This document shows, one piece after another, positions 1-6,877 of a stretch of 7,095 bases of DNA. This DNA comes from Enterocloster bolteae (GTDB lineage Bacteria > Bacillota_A > Clostridia > Lachnospirales > Lachnospiraceae): contig JAETTS010000125.1 in assembly GCA_021769025.1 (NCBI GenBank), positions 1 to 7,095 of the forward strand, read 5' to 3'. The notes beneath the pieces are model-generated. The model saw only the letters and a list, made by a program, of their open reading frames with translations, was not told the origin of the DNA and did no database searches. The position numbers and the translations under genes were made by a program. The number at the start of each line of letters is the position of its first letter. Within the stretch, counting starts at the first letter, position 1.

Positions 1-586
1 GACCCTTTGGCATCGACGCTTTTAAACTGTCCCAGATCCGATGTCGCACAGATGCCTTTCCGATATCCTCCCGATCCGCCAAGACCCTGGAGATCACCCG
101 AAGAACATTGCCGTCCACAGCAGGAACCGAGATCCCGTAAGCGATGGAGGCAATAGCTCCCGCCGTATAATTCCCGATCCCCGGCAGGGTCAAGAGTTCC
201 TCATAGGAAGCAGGCAGGATTCCGCCATACTCTTCCATCACTATCTTTGCCGCCTTTTTTAAATTCCTGGCCCGATTATAATATCCCAGGCCTTCCCACA
301 ACTTTAAAAGCTTCTGCTCCTCTACTTGAGCCAAAGCCTTCACATCCGGAAGTTCTTCCATAAACCGAAAAAAATAGGGCTTCACCGCCTCCACTCTGGT
401 CTGTTGCAGCATAATCTCCGATATCCAGACCTGGTACGCCCCAGGATGTTCCCTCCAGGGCAGAATCCTGGCATGCTCCCCATACCAGGATAACAACGGT
501 CCGCCTATGGCCTTCAGACGTTCCTCCCGGGAAAACGGCTTGTCCTCGGACTCCAATACCTGCAATTTCTCATAAAACTGTTCCAT
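1..586 (-). CDS. mutY: A/G-specific adenine glycosylase MutY (N-terminal part, cut by window edge)
   Basis: MutY removes adenine mispaired with 8-oxoguanine or guanine, the first step of base-excision repair of oxidised DNA. I translated 195 codons with no stop; the reading frame runs off the low-coordinate edge. Visible motifs are LPWR (about residues 42-45), the glycosylase segment SEIMLQQTRVEAVKPYF with the expected catalytic Glu at 57, the helix-hairpin-helix LPGIGNYTAGAIAS (134-147), and VDGNV with the catalytic Asp at 158. The four-cysteine iron-sulfur loop and the C-terminal 8-oxoG recognition domain would lie outside the window. The ATG at 584-586 is preceded by GGAGG at 598-602, with an 11-nt spacing that is slightly long. 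An in-frame ATG at 656-658 would add 24 residues but has no ribosome-binding site. The gene lies 101 bp after birA, the last member of the tightly packed run. Family identity is secure. Confidence 0.95.
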   Translation of the reverse strand, partial: MEQFYEKLQVLESEDKPFSREERLKAIGGPLLSWYGEHARILPWREHPGAYQVWISEIMLQQTRVEAVKPYFFRFMEELPDVKALAQVEEQKLLKLWEGLGYYNRARNLKKAAKIVMEEYGGILPASYEELLTLPGIGNYTAGAIASIAYGISVPAVDGNVLRVISRVLADREDIGKASVRHRIWDSLKASMPKG

Positions 587-687
587 ATTCCTGTCACCCT
601 CCAGGCAAACCGCTGTCTGTTGCCGCCATCCTCCTTCCGCTCCGTTTATGTTTACCATCAAAACAGCCGGAGATAACGTCTGGCCTG

Positions 688-1668
688 CTACACATATCCA
701 TACACGCCTCGAACGGAGACTTCCCCTGACATCACCTGGGAGATGGTTCCATCATCCCGCTCAACCAACAGCTCTCCCTCCTTGTTGATGCCTCTGCAGA
801 TCCCCTGATACTGCCCCTTAGGAGCAAGAACCAGAACCTCTCTGTCTCGATTCACCAGCCGTTTTTCATACTCTTTCTGAATGCAGGACAGATCTCCCAC
901 AGAAAGAAACGCCTCATAATATTCTTCCATCCGTTTCATAATGCAGGCAATCATCCCACTGCGCTTTATGGTTTTCCCACTTTCCAGATAAAGGGAAGTG
1001 GCGGTTTTCGCGATCTCATCTGGAAAATTTGTGATATTCACATTGATTCCGATTCCTACCACCACATACCGGATCATCTCCATATCGGCACTCATCTCCG
1101 TAAGGATCCCGCATATTTTTTTTCCAGACAGTGTCAGGTCATTGGGCCACTTTATCTGGGTGTAAATGCCGCAGTAGTCCTCAATCCCTCTGGATACAGC
1201 CAGGCCGGCAATCAAAGTGACCATCGGCGCACAGGCAGGCTCCAGATCCGGCTTTAGAATCAAGCTCATCCAGATCCCGCTTCCCGGCGGAGACGTCCAG
1301 TTTCTTCCTCTGCGCCCCTTACCGGCTGTCTGCCGTTCCGCAACCACCAGGGTGCCGTCTGCAGCCCCTTTTTCCGCCTGCCTCCGTCCTTCTGTATTGG
1401 TAGAATCCGTCTCCTTAAGAAACTCCACATGCTGTCCTACCCACTGGCTCTCCATGCAGCTTTTGATCTCTGCCGCTGTCAATACATCCGCACTTTCCAC
1501 CAGATGGTAGCCTCTGTTTCGCACTGCCTCAATGGCATAACCTTCCGCTTTCAGTTGATTGATCACCTTCCACACAGCCGTGCGGGACACATGAAGACGT
1601 TCACTTAGTTCCTGCCCAGATAAGTAGGCATCGCATTCTTTTAACAGTCTGATTACATCCGCTTTCAC
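688..1668 (-). CDS. birA: Bifunctional biotin operon repressor / biotin-[acetyl-CoA-carboxylase] ligase BirA
   Basis: BirA activates biotin to biotinyl-AMP and attaches it to the lysine of carboxylase carrier proteins; the long form also represses biotin genes. The 326-residue product has a winged helix-turn-helix at about 1-55 (SGQELSERLHVSRTAVWKVI), so it is the repressor-type, class II enzyme. The catalytic domain shows TDSTN (87-91), the adenylate-binding loop GKGRRGR (116-122) with WTSPPGSG, KWPND (173-177), GKKICGILTE (182-191) and GIGINVN (205-211). A small C-terminal domain spans about 278-326. Length is normal. The start is GTG, chosen because GGAGG (1675-1679) lies 6 nt upstream. 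That site overlaps the TAA of the upstream membrane-protein gene, leaving a 3-bp gap and suggesting translational coupling. No BirA operator was recognised in the window, so its targets lie elsewhere. Confidence 0.97.
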   Translation of the reverse strand: MKADVIRLLKECDAYLSGQELSERLHVSRTAVWKVINQLKAEGYAIEAVRNRGYHLVESADVLTAAEIKSCMESQWVGQHVEFLKETDSTNTEGRRQAEKGAADGTLVVAERQTAGKGRRGRNWTSPPGSGIWMSLILKPDLEPACAPMVTLIAGLAVSRGIEDYCGIYTQIKWPNDLTLSGKKICGILTEMSADMEMIRYVVVGIGINVNITNFPDEIAKTATSLYLESGKTIKRSGMIACIMKRMEEYYEAFLSVGDLSCIQKEYEKRLVNRDREVLVLAPKGQYQGICRGINKEGELLVERDDGTISQVMSGEVSVRGVYGYV

Positions 1669-1671
1669 CTT

Positions 1672-1974
1672 TTACCTCCAGATTGTGATGGCACTGACCA
1701 CGGTTACTGCCATCAGCACTACTGCCAGAAGAAGCTGCATTACTGCGGCCAGCTTCTTTTTCTTCTCCCTTCCGCTTAACCGAAACCGGTAGATACCATT
1801 GATCATATTGAGGGCAGCAGCCAAGAGAAAAATCACAGGAAATAAAAAACGGTTATCTTCTGGATTTAAAAATGCCAGAATTGCCAAAATAACCACCAAA
1901 AGCCCGATTCCGATGTGAATCCAGTCCATCATCAGAACGGAGTTTCTCGGATTTCTCTTCTTTCCATGCATCAA
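1672..1974 (-). CDS. Small three-helix integral membrane protein, function unknown
   Basis: I do not recognise a functional family. The roughly 100-residue product has a short basic N-terminus (GKKRNPRN), then three hydrophobic segments at about 18-36, 42-62 and 75-97. The first two are joined by a short polar loop (NPEDNR), the last two by a strongly basic stretch (RFRLSGREKKKKL) that should face the cytoplasm. There is no signal peptide and no catalytic motif. Two starts are possible: TTG at 1972-1974, 7 nt from AGGAG inside the last codons of argF, or the next codon ATG at 1969-1971, 10 nt away. The product differs by one residue. The gene lies 2 bp after argF and 3 bp before birA, so it is surely expressed with them. 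The tight packing and a protein-like hydrophobic pattern argue that it is real rather than a chance reading frame. Confidence 0.85.
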   Translation of the reverse strand: MMHGKKRNPRNSVLMMDWIHIGIGLLVVILAILAFLNPEDNRFLFPVIFLLAAALNMINGIYRFRLSGREKKKKLAAVMQLLLAVVLMAVTVVSAITIWR

Positions 1975-1976
1975 CT

Positions 1977-2966
1977 TTACACTCCTAACGTTGCGGCCAT
2001 CACCGCTTTAATGGTATGCATACGGTTTTCCGCCTCATCAAACACTTTTGACTTTTCAGACTCAAACACCTGGTCTGTCACTTCCATATCCACAATGCCA
2101 AACCGCTGCCCCATCTCCTTTCCGATCTTCGTCTTCTGGTCATGGAAGGCAGGAAGGCAATGCAGGAAAATAGAAGTTTCCCCTGCGTTCTCCATAATTT
2201 TTTCAGTCACCTTATAGGGAGTCAGCTCTTTGATCCGCTCTTCCCACACTTGATCCGGCTCCCCCATGGACACCCACACATCGGTGTAAATAACATCCGC
2301 TCCCTTGGTTCCTTCCATCACATCCTCAGTCAGGGTGATAGACGAACCGGATGCAGCGGCATATTCCCGGCACTGATCCACCAGTTCTTGGTTGGGGAAA
2401 TATTTGGCAGGCGCACAGGCCGTAAAATCCAGGCCCATCTTGGAGCAGGCAATCATCAGGGAATTGCCCATATTGTATCTGGCATCCCCCATATACACCA
2501 GTTTGATTCCTTTCAGTCTTCCGAAATGCTCCCGGATTGTCAAAAGATCTGCCAACATCTGTGTGGGATGATACTCGTTGGTTAAGCCGTTCCACACCGG
2601 AACCCCGGCATGTTTTGCCAGTTCCTCCACAATCTCCTGGCCAAATCCCCGATACTCGATCCCTTCATACATTCTTCCCAGAACCCGTGCCGTGTCAGCG
2701 ATACTTTCCTTCTTTCCGATCTGGGAACCTGACGGGTCAAGGTATGTGGTTCCCATTCCCAGATCGTGTGCTGCCACCTCAAACGAGCATCTGGTTCTGG
2801 TGCTGGTCTTTTCAAAAATAAGGGCTACATTTTTCCCGCGGTGCATATCTACAGGAATCCCCTTCTTCTTTTTCTCCTTAAGCTCTGCGGCCAGATCCAA
2901 GAGATATTCAATCTCCTCCGGACCATAGTCCTTCAATGTTAAAAAATGTCTCCCCTTTAAATTCAT
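1977..2966 (-). CDS. argF: Ornithine carbamoyltransferase
   Basis: This cytoplasmic enzyme joins carbamoyl phosphate and ornithine to give citrulline in arginine synthesis, or runs in reverse in the arginine deiminase pathway. The 329-residue product shows the carbamoyl-phosphate-binding STRTR (55-59), HPTQ (133-136), the ornithine-binding segment DVWVSMGE (228-235) and HCLP with the active-site Cys (268-271). The SMG loop and HCLPAFHD distinguish it from aspartate carbamoyltransferase. Length and motifs fit both anabolic ArgF and catabolic ArcB; no arcA, arcC or arcD is nearby, so ArgF is preferred by default. The ATG is preceded by AAAGGAGG (2976-2983) with a 9-nt gap, inside the end of the patatin gene. 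Start and upstream stop overlap as ATGA, which implies translational coupling. No promoter or ARG box directly precedes it, which is unusual for an arginine gene. Confidence 0.96.
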   Translation of the reverse strand: MNLKGRHFLTLKDYGPEEIEYLLDLAAELKEKKKKGIPVDMHRGKNVALIFEKTSTRTRCSFEVAAHDLGMGTTYLDPSGSQIGKKESIADTARVLGRMYEGIEYRGFGQEIVEELAKHAGVPVWNGLTNEYHPTQMLADLLTIREHFGRLKGIKLVYMGDARYNMGNSLMIACSKMGLDFTACAPAKYFPNQELVDQCREYAAASGSSITLTEDVMEGTKGADVIYTDVWVSMGEPDQVWEERIKELTPYKVTEKIMENAGETSIFLHCLPAFHDQKTKIGKEMGQRFGIVDMEVTDQVFESEKSKVFDEAENRMHTIKAVMAATLGV

Positions 2967-4147
2967 GACTGCATTCCTCCTTTAATTGAGTGTATTCTCA
3001 TAATCTCTTTTGCATCCGCCTCACTGACATATCGTTTCAGAATCTCTTTCTTCAACTGATCCACAGAGTAGATACAAAAACGATTGATCCTCTTTTTTCT
3101 GGCTAAAAACTCCAATATGGACAGATAAAGGTCCTTATAATTCCAGTCCTCCCTAAGGTTCATACGTTTGGCTAAAAATGGAAAAAGGCCTTCCGTATAC
3201 AGCCTGTACCCTTGTCTCCCCTCTTCACTCCATTCCTCCATCTCCGGCCAGAAAGCGAGAATCTCCTTCATCTCCGCCATCATCCGCTCAAAATAATAGG
3301 CCTCTGAGTGAGGAGCATCGATATAGTACCATCTTCCACTAAGCCCATACAGAAGGCGCTTGGCATCATAGTAGCCCAGCATCATGTTTTTTCTGGCCTT
3401 CTTCTTGTCAAATTCCAGGATCCCTCCCAGATCCTGGCGGGGTGCAATGTGGTACACATTGGTTCCTTCCGGAATCTGCGTCACCTTTTCACTGTCGAAT
3501 CCCAGGCCATAGATGCGGATGACGATAATGTCCTCATATCCCTGTTCCAGCAGCACGTTCACCGGCACATTGTTCCAGCCGCCTCCATCCATATACCGCT
3601 TACCGTTTAGTTTCTGATTCCGAAAAGCTGGAAAATAAGCGCTGGCCATAAGCATGTCGCCAATTTCCCCTTCCGGGATGTCTCTTGCGTTTAACACCAG
3701 AAGACGGCGGTCCGTAACGGAATACGTGGTAAGGTAGAGTTCCCGTTCTGAAGAACGGATCCGCTCTTCGTCAACCACTGATTCAATCAGCTGCTTCAGA
3801 GGCGTAATGTCAAACCCCCGCTCTTTCAGGACACGCTTGGCATCCTCTGCCGCCTGTTTTAAGTTTATCGCCTTTAAATCCATTTTTTTGACATTTTCTA
3901 TTATATCGTCGTCTACGTCCATAACTTTAGAGTAGGAAATGGTTTCCCAGATATATTCTGCTGTCTCCAGGTCGTCCATACAGATCATGGCTCCGTTTAA
4001 AGCGCCAACCGAGGCGCCTGCAATCCCCCGTATCTGTATCCCGGCCTCCCGCAGTGCTTTCCAAGCCCCGATCTGGTAGGAGCCTTTTGCTCCCCCGCCT
4101 TCCAGAACGATTCCGTATTCTTTCGTAAGATCCAGCTGGAATCTCAT
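2963..4147 (-). CDS. Patatin-like phospholipase family protein
   Basis: Patatin-family enzymes are Ser-Asp dyad lipid acyl hydrolases that cleave acyl chains from phospholipids or related lipids. The 394-residue product has the oxyanion-hole loop [11 protein letters not shown] (about 17-27), the nucleophile motif GASVG with Ser46, the conserved ASAYFPAF (168-175) and the DGG motif with catalytic Asp187. All elements of an active enzyme are present. There is no signal peptide or obvious membrane segment, so it should act in the cytoplasm or at the inner membrane face. The C-terminal half (about 240-394) is charged, rich in aromatic residues, and has no motif I can name. The ATG at 4145-4147 is chosen because GGAGG (4153-4157) precedes it by 5 nt; an upstream in-frame Met at 4183 lacks such a site. 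It overlaps argF by 4 bp and lies 99 bp after the SPFH gene, across a hairpin. The substrate is unknown. Confidence 0.92.
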   Translation of the reverse strand: MRFQLDLTKEYGIVLEGGGAKGSYQIGAWKALREAGIQIRGIAGASVGALNGAMICMDDLETAEYIWETISYSKVMDVDDDIIENVKKMDLKAINLKQAAEDAKRVLKERGFDITPLKQLIESVVDEERIRSSERELYLTTYSVTDRRLLVLNARDIPEGEIGDMLMASAYFPAFRNQKLNGKRYMDGGGWNNVPVNVLLEQGYEDIIVIRIYGLGFDSEKVTQIPEGTNVYHIAPRQDLGGILEFDKKKARKNMMLGYYDAKRLLYGLSGRWYYIDAPHSEAYYFERMMAEMKEILAFWPEMEEWSEEGRQGYRLYTEGLFPFLAKRMNLREDWNYKDLYLSILEFLARKKRINRFCIYSVDQLKKEILKRYVSEADAKEIMRIHSIKGGMQS

Positions 4148-4152
4148 AAATG

Positions 4153-4157
4153 CCTCC
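4153..4157 (-). promoter_or_regulatory. Ribosome-binding site fixing the patatin start
   Basis: GGAGG on the minus strand lies 5 nt before the ATG at 4147. The longer reading frame opening at 4183 has no purine-rich site before it, and the patatin glycine loop follows the 4147 start at the usual short distance. The shorter product is therefore preferred. Confidence 0.8.
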
Positions 4158-4173
4158 ATGAAATAAAAATCCT

Positions 4174-4240
4174 GACAAAACATAACACAAGAAGCTGCTG
4201 CAAATACAGGATACCAAAAATCCTGCTTTGCAACAGCCTC
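4174..4240 (-). terminator. Intercistronic hairpin with a weak U-rich tail (possible partial terminator or processing site)
   Basis: Between the SPFH stop and the patatin start, the minus-strand transcript can form a 14-bp outer stem (GAGGCTGTTGCAAA at 4227-4240 with TTTGCAGCAGCTTC at 4191-4204, two G-U pairs). After a small asymmetric bulge comes a 6-bp inner stem (CAGGAT 4220-4225 with ATCCTG 4207-4212) with a 7-nt loop. The sequence after the stem (4174-4190) has about 11 U in 17 but no unbroken run, so termination may be partial. It could equally be an RNA-processing or message-stability element. On the plus strand no gene would use it. Confidence 0.5.
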
Positions 4241-4246
4241 AGGCCT

Positions 4247-5170
4247 TTACTCTTTCGCTGTCTCTGCCACAGCTTTTACCATCCCGGCAAGGCCTTGAAT
4301 CTCCGAGGGAATAATAATCTTTGTCGCTTTGCCGTCTGCAGCCTTTGCAAACGCCTCCAGGCTTTTTAACTGGATCACCGCATCATCCGCCCCGGCTTCT
4401 TTGATAAAGCGAATGCCGTCTGCAGTAGCTTTCTGTATCTTTAAGATTGCCTCTGCCTGGCCTTCTGCCTCCCGGATCCGTTTCTCTTTTTCGGCCTCTG
4501 CACGGAGAATCGCTGACTGTTTGTCTGCCTCCGCATCCAGAATCGCTGACTGCTTCTTTCCTTCGGCAACAAGGATCGTTGATTTCTTCTCACCCTCTGC
4601 CTTTAAGATGGACTCACGTCTCTCCCGCTCCGCCTTCATCTGCTTCTCCATGGCATCCTGAATCGCTGCAGGCGGGATAATGTTCTTCAATTCCACCCGG
4701 TTTACTTTGATTCCCCAGGGATCCGTGGCCACATCCAGCGCAGCCCTCATCTTCGTGTTGATGGTTTCTCTGGAAGTCAGCGTCTGATCCAATTCCAGAT
4801 CACCAATAATATTACGGAGTGTGGTGGCTGTCAGGTTCTCGATAGCCATGATCGGATTCTCCACGCCATAGGTATAAAGCTTTGGATCTGTAATCTGGAA
4901 GAAGACTACTGTATCGATCTTCATGGTAACATTATCCTTGGTGATCACCGGCTGGGGTGGGAAATCAACCACCTGCTCCTTCAACAGTACCCGTTTGGCC
5001 ACCCGGTCGATGAACGGTGCCTTCACATGGAGTCCCACCGACCAGGTTGCCTGGTATCCGCCCAGACGCTCAATAACAAACGCAGAGGCCTGGGGAACAA
5101 TCTTAATACAAGCCGACAGAATAATCAAGAGAATAACCCCTATCGCTACAAACCCAATTAAAAGTCCCAT
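4247..5170 (-). CDS. SPFH/band-7 (stomatin/QmcA-type) membrane protein
   Basis: SPFH proteins oligomerise into ring- or cage-like scaffolds that organise membrane microdomains and protein quality control. The 307-residue product starts with one hydrophobic anchor (about 3-22), followed by the band-7 domain (about 23-180). That domain shows the typical VPQASAFVIERLGGY, TKDNVTMKID, DPKLYTYGVENP, LRNIIGDLELDQTLTSRE and WGIKVNRVELKNI segments. Next is a charged Ala/Glu/Lys coiled coil (about 178-245) that contains four exact 11-residue repeats starting at residues 188, 199, 210 and 221. The C-terminus is hydrophobic/alanine-rich (about 250-307), as in oligomerising members. The start ATG has AAGGAGG 9 nt upstream, inside the end of the NfeD gene, with only 1 bp between the two genes. 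SPFH-NfeD adjacency is a known conserved pairing, which supports both calls. Which SPFH subfamily it belongs to cannot be settled here. Confidence 0.94.
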   Translation of the reverse strand: MGLLIGFVAIGVILLIILSACIKIVPQASAFVIERLGGYQATWSVGLHVKAPFIDRVAKRVLLKEQVVDFPPQPVITKDNVTMKIDTVVFFQITDPKLYTYGVENPIMAIENLTATTLRNIIGDLELDQTLTSRETINTKMRAALDVATDPWGIKVNRVELKNIIPPAAIQDAMEKQMKAERERRESILKAEGEKKSTILVAEGKKQSAILDAEADKQSAILRAEAEKEKRIREAEGQAEAILKIQKATADGIRFIKEAGADDAVIQLKSLEAFAKAADGKATKIIIPSEIQGLAGMVKAVAETAKE

Positions 5171-5171
5171 C

Positions 5172-5612
5172 TTACATGCCCTCCTTCATTTCACTGACAA
5201 TTAATTTCACACCACGTATCTCCTTGACCACCACCAACGTATTGGCTGCGTAGACCTGATCCTCTTTTACCGCCCGGGCGCTCCACTCCTGTCCGTCCAG
5301 CATAGCTGTGCCTGTGTTCATCCGGTTGTTTACCTCCTGTGTAACCCTGACGGTCTTTCCTACCAAGCCTTCTACATTGGTTTTGGTCCGATTTCGTTCC
5401 ACATACCGCATAGCCCATGGCCTGGTAAAAAAAAGAAGGATAAAGGAAACCACCACAAATACAACCAGTTGTGCCTCCACGCTTACTCCAAAAAGGGATA
5501 AGATGAATGCCGTGAGAGCGCCTCCGGCAAACCATATGGTGGTAAGGGCCAGAGTAGCAGCCTCTATCCCTACTAAAATCAGGAAAAATACAAGCCAGTA
5601 AAACGATACCAT
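5172..5612 (-). CDS. NfeD-family membrane protein (short form)
   Basis: Short NfeD proteins are partners of SPFH/flotillin proteins and are thought to help assemble or position them at the membrane. The 146-residue product has three hydrophobic segments (about 4-24, 26-43 and 47-63). A basic linker (TRPWAMRYVERNRTKTN) follows, and then a beta-rich C-terminal domain (about 80-142) with the NfeD OB-fold features: GLVGKTVRVT, a TGTAMLDGQEWSARA core, and a closing VVKEIRGVKLIV. There is no ClpP-like serine-protease domain, so this is the short class. ATG at 5610-5612 follows AGGAGG (5621-5626) at 8 nt. The gene is 44 bp after the wall-binding protein gene without a visible terminator, and 1 bp before the SPFH gene with which it must function. 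Family assignment rests on topology, domain pattern and the neighbour. Confidence 0.92.
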   Translation of the reverse strand: MVSFYWLVFFLILVGIEAATLALTTIWFAGGALTAFILSLFGVSVEAQLVVFVVVSFILLFFTRPWAMRYVERNRTKTNVEGLVGKTVRVTQEVNNRMNTGTAMLDGQEWSARAVKEDQVYAANTLVVVKEIRGVKLIVSEMKEGM

Positions 5613-5656
5613 TTTACATTCCTCCTATCTGCGGCAATACCCACGCAACCAATCTG

Positions 5657-6745
5657 TCAGCCGATTCTGGCTCCTGATGCATCAACCCGATACCCATCCG
5701 GTGTAACCGTATTGGCATACATAGCACCGCTGGTAGGATCCATATAGTACCATTTACCGTTGATATACTGCCAGCCTGTCAGCATAGCTCCATTGGGATC
5801 CAGATAATACCATACATTGTTGATATACTGCCAACCGGTAAGCCTGGCTCCATTGGCATTCATATAATACCACCGTCCGCCGATAGCCTGCCAGCCAGTA
5901 AGAATATACCCGCTGTTGTTAAAGTAATACCACACATTGTCGATGTTATGCCAGCCATTTGCCAGCCAGGTACCGTCTCCGTTGGAATACCACCAGCCGG
6001 TATTGTCTTTCATCCATCCGCGGGATGGGTAGGAAGATGATGCGGAACTGGAACTGTTCTTCAATCCCTGTATGTCATCCTTCTCGATGTCAAAGGACTC
6101 CGATTCATCAGACCACTCTCCCTTTTTATCATCATAGCTGGAAACTGCACGGACGCGGAAAGAATAGTCTCCGGCCTTGCTGATATTTTTCGAAAAATTA
6201 TAGCTGGTGCCGCTGGTTGTAGCGGTGGTAGCCGTGCTTCCGTTCCTTAAAAGCCGCACTTCATAGGATTTTGCCCCTTCCATAGGCTCCCAGGTAGCGA
6301 TGGCGGTGGAACTCCACTCCAGCCCTTCCACAGGCGGCAACACACCGCCGATTCTCTTTAGATAGACTTCCACAGTCATGGTCGTGTTCTTGTCCCGCCG
6401 GCTTGCCTTCTTCAGGGTCATATTGCTGGCACCCAGAAACTTAAAATGGCTCTTGGTAGTGTATCCAAAATAATAGTCGTCATGCGCCTGAAGCTCTACC
6501 CGTATCACCGGGCGCTCGCCTATGGTCCATCGCTCTGACTCCGTCTCAAACGTCGCATACTCTACCCAGTAATGTGCATCCCCGACAGGCGAGACGCTTA
6601 CCTCACCGATCTCATCTCCAGCCGCTGGCTCTTGTCCGACAGAAAACGATAATTCTACATTCTCAATCTTGGTCGCCCCCAACGAGGTAATCTGCATTCC
6701 CAGCAGAAAGCCGACCAGCAATATCCATACTCGCAACTGTTTCAT
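5657..6745 (-). CDS. Secreted wall-binding protein with Fn3-like domain and C-terminal choline/glucan-binding repeats
   Basis: The 362-residue product is predicted to be exported and held non-covalently at the cell surface. It begins with a signal peptide (MKQLRVWILLVGFLLGMQ..., likely cut after Ala24). Then comes a domain of about 110 residues (25-135) that I cannot name, rich in aromatic and beta-forming residues (AHYWVEYATF, HDDYYFGYTT). A fibronectin-III-like module follows (about 137-220: TAIATWEPMEGAKSYEVRLLRNG ending RVRAVSSYDDKKGEW... ). A serine-rich linker (about 230-242) leads to five wall-binding repeats starting at Gly-Trp 243, 264, 284, 304 and 324. There is no LPXTG motif, catalytic motif or lipobox. 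The start ATG at 6743-6745 follows GGAGGAGGAG; an in-frame TTG at 6769 is rejected. Its own promoter lies just upstream. The ligand (choline-decorated teichoic acid or another polymer) is not determined by sequence. Confidence 0.9.
   Translation of the reverse strand: MKQLRVWILLVGFLLGMQITSLGATKIENVELSFSVGQEPAAGDEIGEVSVSPVGDAHYWVEYATFETESERWTIGERPVIRVELQAHDDYYFGYTTKSHFKFLGASNMTLKKASRRDKNTTMTVEVYLKRIGGVLPPVEGLEWSSTAIATWEPMEGAKSYEVRLLRNGSTATTATTSGTSYNFSKNISKAGDYSFRVRAVSSYDDKKGEWSDESESFDIEKDDIQGLKNSSSSASSSYPSRGWMKDNTGWWYSNGDGTWLANGWHNIDNVWYYFNNSGYILTGWQAIGGRWYYMNANGARLTGWQYINNVWYYLDPNGAMLTGWQYINGKWYYMDPTSGAMYANTVTPDGYRVDASGARIG
5660..6019 (-). repeat. Tandem wall-binding repeats, 60-bp period
   Basis: This stretch encodes five copies of a roughly 20-residue unit of the form GW..I...WYY...G...T, followed by a degenerate end (TPDGYRVDASGARIG). 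The first copy is 21 residues (GWMKDNTGWWYSNGDGTW); the next three are exactly 20, so the DNA repeats with a 60-bp period at 5777-5956. By eye the two adjacent 60-bp blocks at 5761-5820 and 5821-5880 share about 45 of 60 bases, which indicates expansion by tandem duplication. The pattern is that of the CW_binding_1 (choline/glucan-binding) repeat family. Confidence 0.92.
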
Positions 6746-6749
6746 CCTG

Positions 6750-6759
6750 CTCCTCCTCC
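6750..6759 (-). promoter_or_regulatory. Ribosome-binding site fixing the wall-binding protein start
   Basis: The minus-strand purine run GGAGGAGGAG sits immediately before the ATG at 6745. It would lie inside the coding region if translation began at the TTG at 6769, which itself has no ribosome-binding site. Starting at 6745 also puts the basic residues and hydrophobic core of the signal peptide in the normal position. Confidence 0.82.
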
Positions 6760-6783
6760 GTTTTGTCAAATTCTGTTAAATTT

Positions 6784-6812
6784 ATTATATTTTATTTTCG
6801 CTGTATATTCAA
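6784..6812 (-). promoter_or_regulatory. Sigma-A-type promoter of the wall-binding protein operon
   Basis: On the minus strand the -35 box TTGAAT (6807-6812) and a perfect -10 box TATAAT (6784-6789) are separated by exactly 17 nt. The spacer and flanks are AT-rich. Transcription would start near 6777, giving a leader of about 32 nt before the ATG at 6745. It is the only convincing promoter I see in the window, and by position it could serve the wall-binding protein, NfeD and SPFH genes, with read-through beyond the 4191-4240 hairpin. Confidence 0.8.
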
Positions 6813-6843
6813 CTTCAATATGTTTAAGAGAATATTACGATTT

Positions 6844-6872
6844 CTTAACGGAGGAAGAGCGTAACCGTTCAG
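6844..6872. other. Small inverted repeat upstream of the promoter
   Basis: CTTAACGG (6844-6851) and CCGTTCAG (6865-6872) are complementary at 7 of 8 positions around a 13-nt loop. The repeat sits about 30 bp upstream of the -35 box, where a transcription-factor site could lie, and directly next to the larger inverted-repeat element. It may simply be part of that element's flank. No known operator is recognised. Confidence 0.35.
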
Positions 6873-6877
6873 ATAAC

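Noticed and set aside
584..658. Longer mutY product starting at the in-frame ATG at 656-658
   Set aside because: No ribosome-binding site precedes it, the extra 24 residues do not resemble MutY, and the 586 start has GGAGG upstream.
587..687. BirA operator or terminator in the birA-mutY gap
   Set aside because: I saw only a loose CTCCG/CGGAG pairing with a 23-nt gap and AAAC repeats; neither an operator-like palindrome nor a stem with a T-tract.
2142..2585. 147-codon open frame on the plus strand
   Set aside because: It lies wholly antisense to argF, has no ribosome-binding site, and its translation resembles no protein; argF motifs are unambiguous.
1977..2966. Aspartate carbamoyltransferase (pyrB) or catabolic arcB instead of argF
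   Set aside because: The SMG loop and HCLP motif exclude pyrB. arcB cannot be excluded by sequence, but no arginine deiminase pathway genes are present.
4162..4190. Promoter for the patatin gene (TTGTGT-N17-TTTATT, minus strand)
   Set aside because: Both boxes match poorly and the start of transcription would fall on or after the ribosome-binding site.
6743..6769. TTG at 6769 as start of the wall-binding protein
   Set aside because: No ribosome-binding site before it, and the GGAGGAGGAG for the ATG at 6745 would then be coding.
6762..6769. TTGACA at 6764-6769 (minus strand) as a -35 box
   Set aside because: No -10 box at 16-18 nt, and it lies downstream of the good TTGAAT-N17-TATAAT promoter, right before the ribosome-binding site.
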